Shown: positions 1 to 5,147 of the stretch, piece by piece | Position numbering within the stretch: position 1 is the stretch's first letter | How the letters are laid out: every line of letters starts with the position of its first letter | Notes under the pieces: generated by a model | Database searches by the model: none | What the model saw: only the letters and a program-made list of their open reading frames with translations | Told to the model about the DNA's origin: nothing | NCBI GenBank assembly: GCA_040235375.1 | Contig: JBECKQ010000433.1 | Span: 1 to 11,279 of the forward strand | Reading direction: 5' to 3' | Length of the DNA: 11,279 nt | Source: JBECKQ01 sp040235375 | GTDB taxonomy: Bacteria; Planctomycetota; Phycisphaerae; UBA1845 | Made by a program: the position numbers and the translations under genes

Positions 1-1106
1 GCCGTCGTCTTGAGCGACAGAAGAACGATGGCCAGCATCAGCAGCTCGCGCATGAAGGGGAAAGGCCGAACGCCGATCAGCGGGAGCGGCTTGCTCGGAT
101 CGACCAGGGCGACGCACACGACGATGGCCATCAGGTACAGGAAGTTCTTTCGGCCCCGAAGCGAGAGCTTTTCCACCCGTGTCTCGTCCCGCTGAATGTC
201 GCGCACCTCTTCGCGCCGGTAGGCGAGCCAGTCCCAGACGAAGTAGATCGCCAGCAGCGCGGCCACGACCAGGAACCACTCCTTGAAGAGGCCGAGTGTC
301 CACGTGAATCTCACGCCGCGCAGGTACCCCAGGAACAACGGCGGGTCGCCGATCGGCAGCAGCAGGCCGCCGCAGTTGCTGACCAGGAAGATGAAGAAGA
401 TCACGGTGTGGCGGTTGTGACGCCGCTCCGAGTTGGTTTGCAGCAGGGGGCGAATCAGCAGCATGCTCGCCCCCGTGGTTCCGATGAAGCTGGCGAGCGC
501 CGCGCCCACGCCCAGAAAGGCCGCATTCGTGGCCGGATGCGCCGCCAGGTCGCCGCGCAGAGATATGCCCCCGCTGATCACGTACAGGCTGAAAAGCAAC
601 ACGATGAAGGGGATGTATTCGATGAGCACGGCGTGCTCGAGCACGTTCACGACGCTGCCGAATCCCGTGTAGGTCTGCATCGTCGCGTGGCTGTACGTCA
701 TCGGCTGGATGAATGCATAGAACAGCAGCGTCGCGGCGGCCAGCACGAGGGCTACGGCCAGCCGGTTCTTGTTGCTCTCCCACCAGTGCGCCGTCTGCGG
801 AATCAGCGGCAGCACCGCGATGCTGAGGAGGATAAGGACGAAGGGCCCGCATGCCCACAGTGGCGGAATCTCGTAGCCCGGGGGCACGCGATGCTCTTCC
901 ACCTCGGCGGCCTGGACGGCGTGCTCGGCCGCCGCGTGTGCCGCCGGTGAGGCAGCGGCAGCATGCTCGGCCGTCACGTGATGATAGATGAGCAGCGCAA
1001 GGATCACGACGGCCGCGCCGATGGCCAGCCGTTCCAGCAGGTTCAAACTCGTTTTGCCGTGCTCGGAAGTGTGCACGGGTACATTCAAGCTCATGTTCGT
1101 GCTCAT
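1..1106 (-). CDS. Sodium:proton antiporter / CitMHS_2-like ion transporter (C-terminus beyond window)
   Basis: Inner-membrane secondary transporter, probably a Na+/H+ antiporter of the ArsB/NhaD ion-transporter superfamily (the type annotated as CitMHS_2 or 'putative citrate transport'). The first 368 codons are present; the rest lies left of position 1. Translation shows a first membrane helix at about residues 27-42, an Ala/His/Glu-rich stretch at 42-72 with six histidines, then hydrophobic segments at about 85-104, 115-133, 159-180, 193-218, 233-250, 272-292 and 321-336. Two conserved half-helix signatures are visible: FIGTTGASMLLIRP (207-220) and SNCGGLLLPIGDPPLFLGYL (243-262), where ions are expected to bind. 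The ATG at 1106 is preceded by GAGGG at a suitable distance; a second in-frame ATG lies at 1094. It reads in the same direction as polX but is 372 bp away, so it is probably transcribed separately. The substrate (Na+, citrate or another anion) cannot be settled from sequence. Confidence 0.85.
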   Translation of the reverse strand, partial: MSTNMSLNVPVHTSEHGKTSLNLLERLAIGAAVVILALLIYHHVTAEHAAAASPAAHAAAEHAVQAAEVEEHRVPPGYEIPPLWACGPFVLILLSIAVLPLIPQTAHWWESNKNRLAVALVLAAATLLFYAFIQPMTYSHATMQTYTGFGSVVNVLEHAVLIEYIPFIVLLFSLYVISGGISLRGDLAAHPATNAAFLGVGAALASFIGTTGASMLLIRPLLQTNSERRHNRHTVIFFIFLVSNCGGLLLPIGDPPLFLGYLRGVRFTWTLGLFKEWFLVVAALLAIYFVWDWLAYRREEVRDIQRDETRVEKLSLRGRKNFLYLMAIVVCVALVDPSKPLPLIGVRPFPFMRELLMLAIVLLSLKTT

Positions 1107-1208
1107 GGCACCCTCGGTGGATGGCGTCACAGGGTCAGCGTGTGCCGCCGAGGCAACGCCGTGATGTAACGGCGGTCAAGAGGCGATGAGCCGCTGCCGC
1201 ATTCCGGC

Positions 1209-1226
1209 ACTTGCAACACTGCAAGT
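1209..1226. repeat. 7-bp inverted repeat with 4-nt loop (hairpin)
   Basis: ACTTGCA at 1209-1215 is exactly complementary to TGCAAGT at 1220-1226 with loop ACAC between. It lies about 100 bp upstream of the antiporter start on that gene's coding strand. It could be an operator dyad or an RNA hairpin; there is no T-run to make it a terminator. Confidence 0.5.
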
Positions 1227-1305
1227 AGACCGAAATCGTGCGGAGCGGCTCGGCCGTTCCACCGAGTACCATCGACTAAACCAAGGTCCTCCCGTGGGAA
1301 GATTT

Positions 1306-1324
1306 CCGCGGCGAAGCACCGCGG
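1306..1324. repeat. 6-bp GC inverted repeat with 7-nt loop
   Basis: CCGCGG at 1306-1311 and again at 1319-1324 (each copy is itself a palindrome), separated by CGAAGCA, can fold as a short GC-only stem on either strand. Alone it would mean little in GC-rich DNA, but it lies 15 bp from the larger inverted repeat at 1340-1423. Confidence 0.4.
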
Positions 1325-1339
1325 CCTGCGCCGTCAGTT

Positions 1340-1423
1340 ACCGGTCGCCGGAGTCCTGTTTATCCCGCCCGACCATACGCGATGCGCCATTGCTTTTGCG
1401 CATGATCGCGCCCGGCGACCGGT
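1340..1423. repeat. 84-nt nested hairpin on a perfect 12-bp inverted repeat
   Basis: ACCGGTCGCCGG at 1340-1351 is the exact reverse complement of CCGGCGACCGGT at 1412-1423. Inside the arms is a second stem: CGCG (1378-1381) with CGCG (1407-1410), then ATGCGC (1382-1387) with GCGCAT (1398-1403), with a 3-nt bulge at 1404-1406 and a 10-nt loop at 1388-1397. On the minus strand the inner stem follows the first arm almost directly, while 26 nt (1352-1377) are left unpaired on one side. The structure starts 55 nt past the polX stop in the direction of transcription. It could act as a transcript-end stabiliser, a factor-dependent terminator without a T-run, a structured RNA, or a protein-binding dyad. 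Function is unknown. Confidence 0.6.
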
Positions 1424-1478
1424 CCGCGTTACCGCCGGCCGGTGACCGCGACATTGCGGCCCGATAACGTACCATCGT

Positions 1479-3233
1479 TCATCCTGGACCGCGCGCCCGT
1501 CGATCCTTGATCCACTTGCGCAGTTGCTTCAGCGGCATTACGTTGATCACGTCGGCCTTGCCGGCGTATCCCCTCCGGGCAGTCTTGATGCCCAGTTCCA
1601 TTTCGTCCAGCGTTGTCGTGCGATGGGCGTCCGTATTGATCGAGATACGCGCGCCCGCCTCGATCGCCTGCTGAATGTGCACGTCTTTCAGGTCGAGCCG
1701 CTGCCACGACGCGCTGACCTCGAGCGCAGCGCCCCGACTCGCCGCGGCCTCGGCGATACGCGGGATGTCCAGCGCCATCGCCGGCCGCTGGTTGATCAAC
1801 CGTCCGGACGGGTGCCCGATCAAGTTGACGTACGGATTTTCGAGCGCCGCGAGCGTCCGCTCCGTGGGCGTTTTCTTGCCCTTGGCCATCGCCACGTGGA
1901 TGCTGGCCACGACGAAGTCGCACTGCGCCAGGACTTTGTCCGGATAGTCGAGCGAGCCGTCCGACAGGATGTCGCACTCCGTGCCGGCCAGCACGGCGAT
2001 GTCCTTGAGCTGCTTGTTGACCGCGTGAATCGCCTTGATGTGGCCCAGCAGCTTCTCGATCGAGAGACCGCCGGCGATCGTGCTGCTGTGCGAGTGGTCG
2101 GTAATGGCGATGTATTCGTAGCCGCGATCGCGCGCCGCCAGGGCCATCTCTTCGATCGAGTTCTTCCCGTCGGACGCCGTCGTGTGCACGTGGAGGTCGC
2201 CACGGATATCCGCCAGCGTGATCAGGTCGGCGCATCGCTCCGGCTGCTCGAGCTCTCCCCGATCCTCGCGCACCTCGGCAGGGATGAAGGGCAGCCCGAG
2301 CTTCGAGTAGATCTCCTCCTCGGTGGCGCCGGCGATTCGCCGGTCGCCCTCGAAGAGTCCCCACTCGTTAAGCTTCCATCCCGCACGGAGAGCGAGCTCG
2401 CGCAGGCGCACGTTGTGCTCTTTCGAGCCGGTGAAGTACTGCAGCGCCGCGCCGAAGGATTCGGCCGGCACGACCCGCAGGTCAATCTGCAGCTCGCGCC
2501 CCTCGGGCGTCTCGACGATGATCGAACCCTTGGTGATCCCGTGGGCCAGCACACGCTTCGCGCGCGGGTAGCGCGTGAACACCTCGACCACTTTTCGTCC
2601 GTCGTTCGAAGCGCACAGCAGATCAACGTCGCCGATGGTCTCGCGACCGCGCCGCATGGAGCCGGCGATCTCGACGCGCTCGACGCCCCTGACGGACCGG
2701 AGGGTCTCCGCGAGGTCCCGAGCGATCGGCAGGGCTATGCCGATTGGCGTGCGGTCCCCGGAGGATTCGAGGAAGGTGATGCCGTCGGCAATACGCTTGA
2801 CGCTCTGTTCGCCCAGTCCGGGCAGCGTAGCCAGCCGGCCGGACTGGACCGCTTCTTTCAGGTCGTCAAGGCAGGCGACGCCGAGCTGTTCGTGGACAAG
2901 AGCGACCTTCTTCGGCCCCATCCCCGGTATGGCGAGAAGTGCCGGCAGACCCTCCGGGATCCTGGCCCGGAGCTCTTCCAAGGCGGAGATCGTTCCCGAT
3001 TCGATGAATTCCTCGATCTTGGCGGCCGTGCCCTTGCCGATGCCCTTGATTTCGCGGAGCTTGCCGGCCTCCTGGAGAACACGAACATCGTCGGTCAGAT
3101 CGCGGATGGTGCGGGCGACGCGGCGGTACGAATTGATGCGAAACGTGTCGCCGCCGGTGATTTCCAGCAGGTCGGCGATGGTATCGAGGGCGTGGGCGAG
3201 CTCGCTGTTGATCATCGCGACGTTGCCTGACAT
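1479..3233 (-). CDS. polX: DNA polymerase X family, bacterial/archaeal type with PHP domain (PolX)
   Basis: Cytoplasmic repair polymerase of 584 aa, about the usual bacterial PolX length (~570-580), expected to fill gaps in base-excision repair and to remove 3' ends or AP-site blocks with its PHP nuclease. The N-terminal 8-kDa domain contains helix-hairpin-helix motifs: GIGKGTAAKI (64-73), IPGMGPKKVA (102-111) and LPGLGEQSVK (137-146). The palm domain has GSMRRGRETIGDVDLL (191-206), giving catalytic Asp202 and Asp204; the third Asp is in LQIDLRVV (Asp251). A linker leads to the PHP domain with metal ligands H348/H350, D355, D379-H380, E419, H446, H474 and D535/H537. All key residues of both activities are intact. 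The start may instead be the ATG at 3215 (MINSELAH), which resembles the usual family N-terminus; neither site has a strong Shine-Dalgarno sequence. It lies 49 bp downstream of tRNA-Glu on the same strand and may be co-transcribed with it. Confidence 0.96.
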   Translation of the reverse strand: MSGNVAMINSELAHALDTIADLLEITGGDTFRINSYRRVARTIRDLTDDVRVLQEAGKLREIKGIGKGTAAKIEEFIESGTISALEELRARIPEGLPALLAIPGMGPKKVALVHEQLGVACLDDLKEAVQSGRLATLPGLGEQSVKRIADGITFLESSGDRTPIGIALPIARDLAETLRSVRGVERVEIAGSMRRGRETIGDVDLLCASNDGRKVVEVFTRYPRAKRVLAHGITKGSIIVETPEGRELQIDLRVVPAESFGAALQYFTGSKEHNVRLRELALRAGWKLNEWGLFEGDRRIAGATEEEIYSKLGLPFIPAEVREDRGELEQPERCADLITLADIRGDLHVHTTASDGKNSIEEMALAARDRGYEYIAITDHSHSSTIAGGLSIEKLLGHIKAIHAVNKQLKDIAVLAGTECDILSDGSLDYPDKVLAQCDFVVASIHVAMAKGKKTPTERTLAALENPYVNLIGHPSGRLINQRPAMALDIPRIAEAAASRGAALEVSASWQRLDLKDVHIQQAIEAGARISINTDAHRTTTLDEMELGIKTARRGYAGKADVINVMPLKQLRKWIKDRRARGPG

Positions 3234-3282
3234 GTGTCCGGACTCGCTACATGGTGGCCAAGCGGCCGGCGTGCAAGCGTAT

Positions 3283-3355
3283 TGACCCCTACGGGACTCG
3301 AACCCGTGTTGCCGGCGTGAAAAGCCGGTGTCCTAGACCACTAGACGAAGGGGCC
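3283..3355 (-). tRNA. tRNA-Glu (anticodon TTC)
   Basis: Read on the minus strand, 73 nt fold as a complete cloverleaf. The acceptor stem is GGCCCCT (3355-3349) with AGGGGTC (3290-3284), including one G-T pair. The D arm carries AGTGGT. The anticodon stem CCGGC/GCCGG encloses loop TTTTCAC, giving anticodon TTC that reads GAA/GAG. The T arm has loop GTTCGAGTC. The discriminator base is A (position 3283). The 3' CCA is not encoded, since ATA follows, so it must be added by nucleotidyltransferase. The short variable loop fits a class I tRNA. Confidence 0.95.
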
Positions 3356-3424
3356 CCGCGAGGATACCGCGCAATTCCAGGCCGAAGGCGCTGCTACGGT
3401 CCTCCCGCCGGTTCGGGATGACGG

Positions 3425-3453
3425 AGCGTAGCGGTATCGCTTCTGACCGTCAA
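3425..3453 (-). promoter_or_regulatory. Candidate sigma70 promoter for tRNA-Glu (and possibly polX)
   Basis: On the minus strand TTGACG (3453-3448; 5 of 6 matches to the -35 consensus) is followed after 17 nt by TACGCT (3430-3425; 3 of 6 to the -10). Transcription would start near 3418, leaving a leader of about 60 nt before the tRNA 5' end. The box overlaps a 6-bp inverted repeat (TGACGG 3419-3424 / CCGTCA 3447-3452) that could be coincidental. Confidence 0.45.
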
Positions 3454-3537
3454 GAATGGGTGACGCGGCCGGCGCTGGACGAGGCCACCCACCCTATGTG
3501 AGAAACCACTCCAACCTCGACGCCGTGGAATGCCCGC

Positions 3538-3566
3538 TTGCGGCAGGCCGTAGGGCAGGACAGAAT
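3538..3566 (+). promoter_or_regulatory. Weak candidate promoter for the 29-codon ORF
   Basis: TTGCGG (3538-3543) and CAGAAT (3561-3566, 4 of 6 to the -10 consensus) are spaced 17 nt apart. A transcript would start near 3573 and include the 3603-3632 hairpin in an ~80-nt leader. The -35 match is poor, so this is only a suggestion. Confidence 0.25.
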
Positions 3567-3602
3567 ACCACTTGCTGAATCACAGGGTTGGTGCGTGTCA
3601 CC

Positions 3603-3632
3603 GCGTGCCGCGGCGCACCGCCGGCGGCACGC
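3603..3632 (+). promoter_or_regulatory. Strong hairpin just upstream of a ribosome binding site
   Basis: GCGTGCCGC (3603-3611) pairs perfectly with GCGGCACGC (3624-3632). Three further pairs (3612-3614 with 3620-3622) continue it past a one-base bulge at 3623 to a 5-nt loop, giving 12 pairs in total. The Shine-Dalgarno GGAGG (3641-3645) begins 8 nt after the stem. Part of the inner stem and loop, CGCACC (3614-3619), is also complementary to GGTGCG (3590-3595), so an alternative fold exists. This arrangement is what a leader regulating the small ORF would look like. There is no T-run, so an intrinsic terminator is unlikely. Regulatory function is inferred only. Confidence 0.4.
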
Positions 3633-3652
3633 CAAGCGTTGGAGGCTTATGC

Positions 3653-3742
3653 ATGGCCCTTTTCGCCATACTGGCTCTTAACATTGCGGTCATTCTCGTC
3701 ACTCTGTTCAGCCTGGGCGTTCAATTGCCTTTGCAAGGATGA
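3653..3742 (+). CDS. Hypothetical 29-aa single-span membrane microprotein
   Basis: The ORF encodes MALFAILALNIAVILVTL followed by FSLGVQLPLQG: 29 residues, with residues 2-20 forming one strongly hydrophobic helix and no charged residue anywhere. The start ATG at 3653 is preceded by a perfect GGAGG (3641-3645) with a 7-nt spacer, among the best ribosome sites in the window. No family is recognised. Length and composition resemble bacterial small membrane proteins that bind and modulate larger membrane complexes, or the hydrophobic peptides of type I toxin systems, but nothing here proves either. It converges on cysK (161 bp between stops) and follows a strong hairpin. Chance remains possible for an ORF this short. 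Confidence 0.45.
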   Translation: MALFAILALNIAVILVTLFSLGVQLPLQG

Positions 3743-3787
3743 CGGGAGGCAGGCCTCTGCAAGCTTCCCTTCCGGCCGCCTTCGGGC

Positions 3788-3813
3788 GAGCGCGACGGTG
3801 TTCGTCCGCGCTC
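3788..3813. terminator. Hairpin downstream of cysK, possible bidirectional terminator
   Basis: GAGCGCG (3788-3794) pairs with CGCGCTC (3807-3813), and AC/GT can extend the stem past one bulged base. It lies between the convergent ends of cysK (minus, 93 bp away) and the 29-codon ORF (plus, 46 bp away). No run of T follows on either strand, so a Rho-independent terminator is not certain. Confidence 0.3.
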
Positions 3814-3905
3814 GGTTGTGACAGGTGCGGTCGTTTGCTCGTGAGCTCACACCGGACGTTCCGCGAGCGTGACGCCCTGATCGAGGGCGCCCACTCGCGC
3901 AGGGG

Positions 3906-4853
3906 TCAGCTGAGCCCCTCGAAGAGCGGCGTCGAGAGGTAGCGTTCGCCGGCGCTGGCCAGGATGACGACGATCAACTTGCCCTTGTTCTCCGGCATGT
4001 TGGCGACGCGCTCCGCGGCGCAAAGCGCGGCGCCGGAGGAGATGCCGCAAAGAATGCCCTCGTCACGCGCGGCTCGGCGAGCCCAGGAAAACGCGGCGTC
4101 GTCGGACACGCAGACCACGTCGTCGACGATGTCGAGATTCAACGTTTCGGGGATAAAGCCGGCGCCAATGCCCTGGATCTTGTGCTTGCCGGGTTGCATC
4201 TTCTCGCCGTTGCGAACCTGCGTGATGACTGGTGACGTTTCCGGCTCGACGGCGTAGCACCGGAACTCGGGATTACGCGACTTGATCGTCTCGCCCACGC
4301 CCGTAATTGTGCCCCCCGTGCCGACGCCCGCGACCAGGATGTCCGCTTCGCCGTCGGTGTCGTTCCAGATCTCCTCGGCGGTGGTTTTGCGGTGGATCTC
4401 GGGATTCGCCGGGTTCTTGAATTGTTGAGGGACGAACGAGTTCGGCGTTTCCTCGGCGAGCTTTTCGGCGACGCGGACGGCCCCGGGCATGCCGTCGCCG
4501 GCCGGCGTCAGCACGAGGTCGGCGCCCAGCTGGCGGAGCACGGAGCGCCGCTCGACGGACATGCTTTCGGGCATCGTCAGTTTCAGCTTGTAGCCCCGTG
4601 CAGCGCACACGAACGCGAGGGCGATACCCGTGTTGCCGCTCGTGGGTTCGATGATGATGGTGTTCTTCTTGATCTTGCCGTCGCGCTCGCCGGCCTCGAT
4701 CATTGACTTGCCGATCCGATCCTTTACGCTGGCGAGCGGGTTGCGGAACTCGAGCTTCGCGTAAACGCGAGCCGGCGAGTCGATGATCCGGTTGATACGC
4801 ACAAGCGGCGTCCGGCCGGTTGTGGACACGGCGTCCTCGTAGAGACTGGTCAT
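3906..4853 (-). CDS. cysK: Cysteine synthase A (O-acetylserine sulfhydrylase)
   Basis: Cytoplasmic PLP enzyme making L-cysteine and acetate from O-acetyl-L-serine and sulfide, the last step of sulfate assimilation. The 315 residues match the family length. The PLP-binding lysine is K44 in NPLASVKDRIGKS (38-50). The substrate-binding loop is TSGNTG (71-76), the phosphate-binding loop GVGTGGT (176-182), the CysK-type stretch GIGAGFIP lies at 228-235, and SSGA (272-275) contacts the PLP ring nitrogen. All catalytic residues are present. The frame opens upstream at a GTG (4868), but the ATG at 4853 is preferred because GGGAG lies 8 nt before it. It is transcribed divergently from the small exported peptide ORF at 4959. 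No cysE or sulfate genes lie nearby, so it appears monocistronic. A cystathionine beta-synthase-type relative is less likely because there is no C-terminal CBS domain. Confidence 0.95.
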   Translation of the reverse strand: MTSLYEDAVSTTGRTPLVRINRIIDSPARVYAKLEFRNPLASVKDRIGKSMIEAGERDGKIKKNTIIIEPTSGNTGIALAFVCAARGYKLKLTMPESMSVERRSVLRQLGADLVLTPAGDGMPGAVRVAEKLAEETPNSFVPQQFKNPANPEIHRKTTAEEIWNDTDGEADILVAGVGTGGTITGVGETIKSRNPEFRCYAVEPETSPVITQVRNGEKMQPGKHKIQGIGAGFIPETLNLDIVDDVVCVSDDAAFSWARRAARDEGILCGISSGAALCAAERVANMPENKGKLIVVILASAGERYLSTPLFEGLS

Positions 4854-4888
4854 GCTGGTTTCTCCCACAGATTATGCCCGAACACGCA

Positions 4889-4918
4889 ACACTACCGCGC
4901 CGCCGGCGCGAATGTCAA
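4889..4918 (-). promoter_or_regulatory. cysK: Candidate cysK promoter
   Basis: On the minus strand a perfect -35 box TTGACA (4918-4913) is followed after 18 nt by TAGTGT (4894-4889), a partial -10 match. The start point would be near 4882, about 30 nt ahead of the cysK ATG. A GC hairpin, CGCGCC-GCC-GGCGCG, occupies the spacer. An alternative -10, CATAAT, lies further downstream but has no -35 partner. Confidence 0.45.
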
Positions 4919-4937
4919 CCGGATCCGTGCGGTAGTG
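4890..4937. repeat. 9-bp inverted repeat over the cysK / small-peptide intergenic region
   Basis: CACTACCGC (4890-4898) and GCGGTAGTG (4929-4937) are exact reverse complements separated by 30 bp. The left arm covers the candidate cysK -10 box; the right arm is 21 bp from the chosen start of the exported peptide ORF. The arms are about 39 bp centre to centre, close to a whole number of helical turns less a fraction. A regulator binding both arms and controlling both directions is a plausible reading, but inferred. Confidence 0.45.
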
Positions 4938-4958
4938 CCCTATTGGATGGATGATAGG

Positions 4959-5126
4959 ATGACACGACGGTCAAGACGACTGCGGATGATCGTGACCATT
5001 CTGGCGTTCGGCCTGGCGGCCAATTGCGCCCTCGCCCAGCTTCCCGGGCCGTTCAACTTCAGCTTCGCGGCGCCGTTTCTCAATGCGATCTTTCTTTGGC
5101 CGCTGGGGCTCGGCGGCTGCCTGTAG
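4959..5126 (+). CDS. Hypothetical 55-aa small secreted peptide
   Basis: The product has a typical signal peptide: basic n-region MTRRSRRLRM (1-10), hydrophobic core IVTILAFGLAANC (11-23), and a signal peptidase I site ALA|Q after residue 26. The mature peptide would be about 29 residues, QLPGPFNFSFAAPFLNAIFL (27-46) then WPLGLGGCL, which is very hydrophobic, Phe/Leu/Pro-rich, and ends Gly-Gly-Cys-Leu. Cys23 is not in a good lipobox because Asn precedes it. The ATG at 4959 is chosen because GGATGG (4945-4950) lies 8 nt upstream; in-frame GTG 4935 and ATG 4947 would only lengthen the n-region. It diverges from cysK and converges on the adenylyltransferase gene with 21 bp between stops. No family is recognised. 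Confidence 0.5.
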   Translation: MTRRSRRLRMIVTILAFGLAANCALAQLPGPFNFSFAAPFLNAIFLWPLGLGGCL

Positions 5127-5147
5127 CATTCCTTTCGGGCTGATCTG

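Larger units (their letters stand above)
1107..1478. other. Structured intergenic region between polX and the antiporter gene
   Basis: No convincing gene is seen in these 372 bp. Open frames on the plus strand (for example 1186-1467) are Arg/Pro/Ser-rich, match no family and have no clear ribosome site. The stretch holds three inverted repeats, at 1209-1226, 1306-1324 and 1340-1423, listed separately. In the direction of both flanking genes (minus) they would lie in the 3' region of the polX transcript and the 5' region of the antiporter transcript. No clear sigma70 promoter was found for the antiporter: a TTGACC hexamer on the minus strand (around 1169-1174) has no good -10 partner. Either a weak promoter or read-through from polX is possible. 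Confidence 0.6.
3356..3905. other. 550-bp region without a conventional gene
   Basis: Between tRNA-Glu and the end of cysK no known protein family is recognisable. It contains the tRNA promoter (3425-3453), a weak plus-strand promoter candidate (3538-3566), a strong hairpin (3603-3632), a 29-codon ORF with a good ribosome site (3653-3742), and a hairpin that may terminate cysK (3788-3813). Longer frames here (minus 3450-3635, plus 3588-3821, minus 3647-3850, plus 3739-3942) are Arg/Ser/Ala-rich and look like chance frames of GC-rich DNA. The last overlaps the 29-codon ORF stop as ATGA, which is noted but not called. Confidence 0.6.

Noticed and set aside
1186..1467. 93-codon plus-strand ORF in the polX/antiporter gap
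   Set aside because: No ribosome site, no recognisable domain, and it would read through the hairpins at 1209-1423.
1524..3230. 568-codon open frame on the plus strand, antisense to the whole of polX
   Set aside because: It is the mirror of a GC-rich coding frame. Its Arg/Asp/Val-rich translation matches no family, while polX on the other strand has every catalytic motif.
3450..3635. 61-codon minus-strand ORF upstream of tRNA-Glu
   Set aside because: Low-complexity Arg/Ser/Cys composition and no ribosome site; it covers the antisense of the 3603-3632 hairpin.
3841..3850. Perfect 10-bp palindrome GTGAGCTCAC downstream of cysK
   Set aside because: Palindromes of this size occur by chance and it has no clear relation to a promoter.
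3739..3942. 67-codon plus-strand ORF whose ATG overlaps the 29-codon ORF stop (ATGA)
   Set aside because: The overlap looks like translational coupling, but the product is Arg/Ser-rich without a motif and its end runs into the cysK 3' end. Probably chance.
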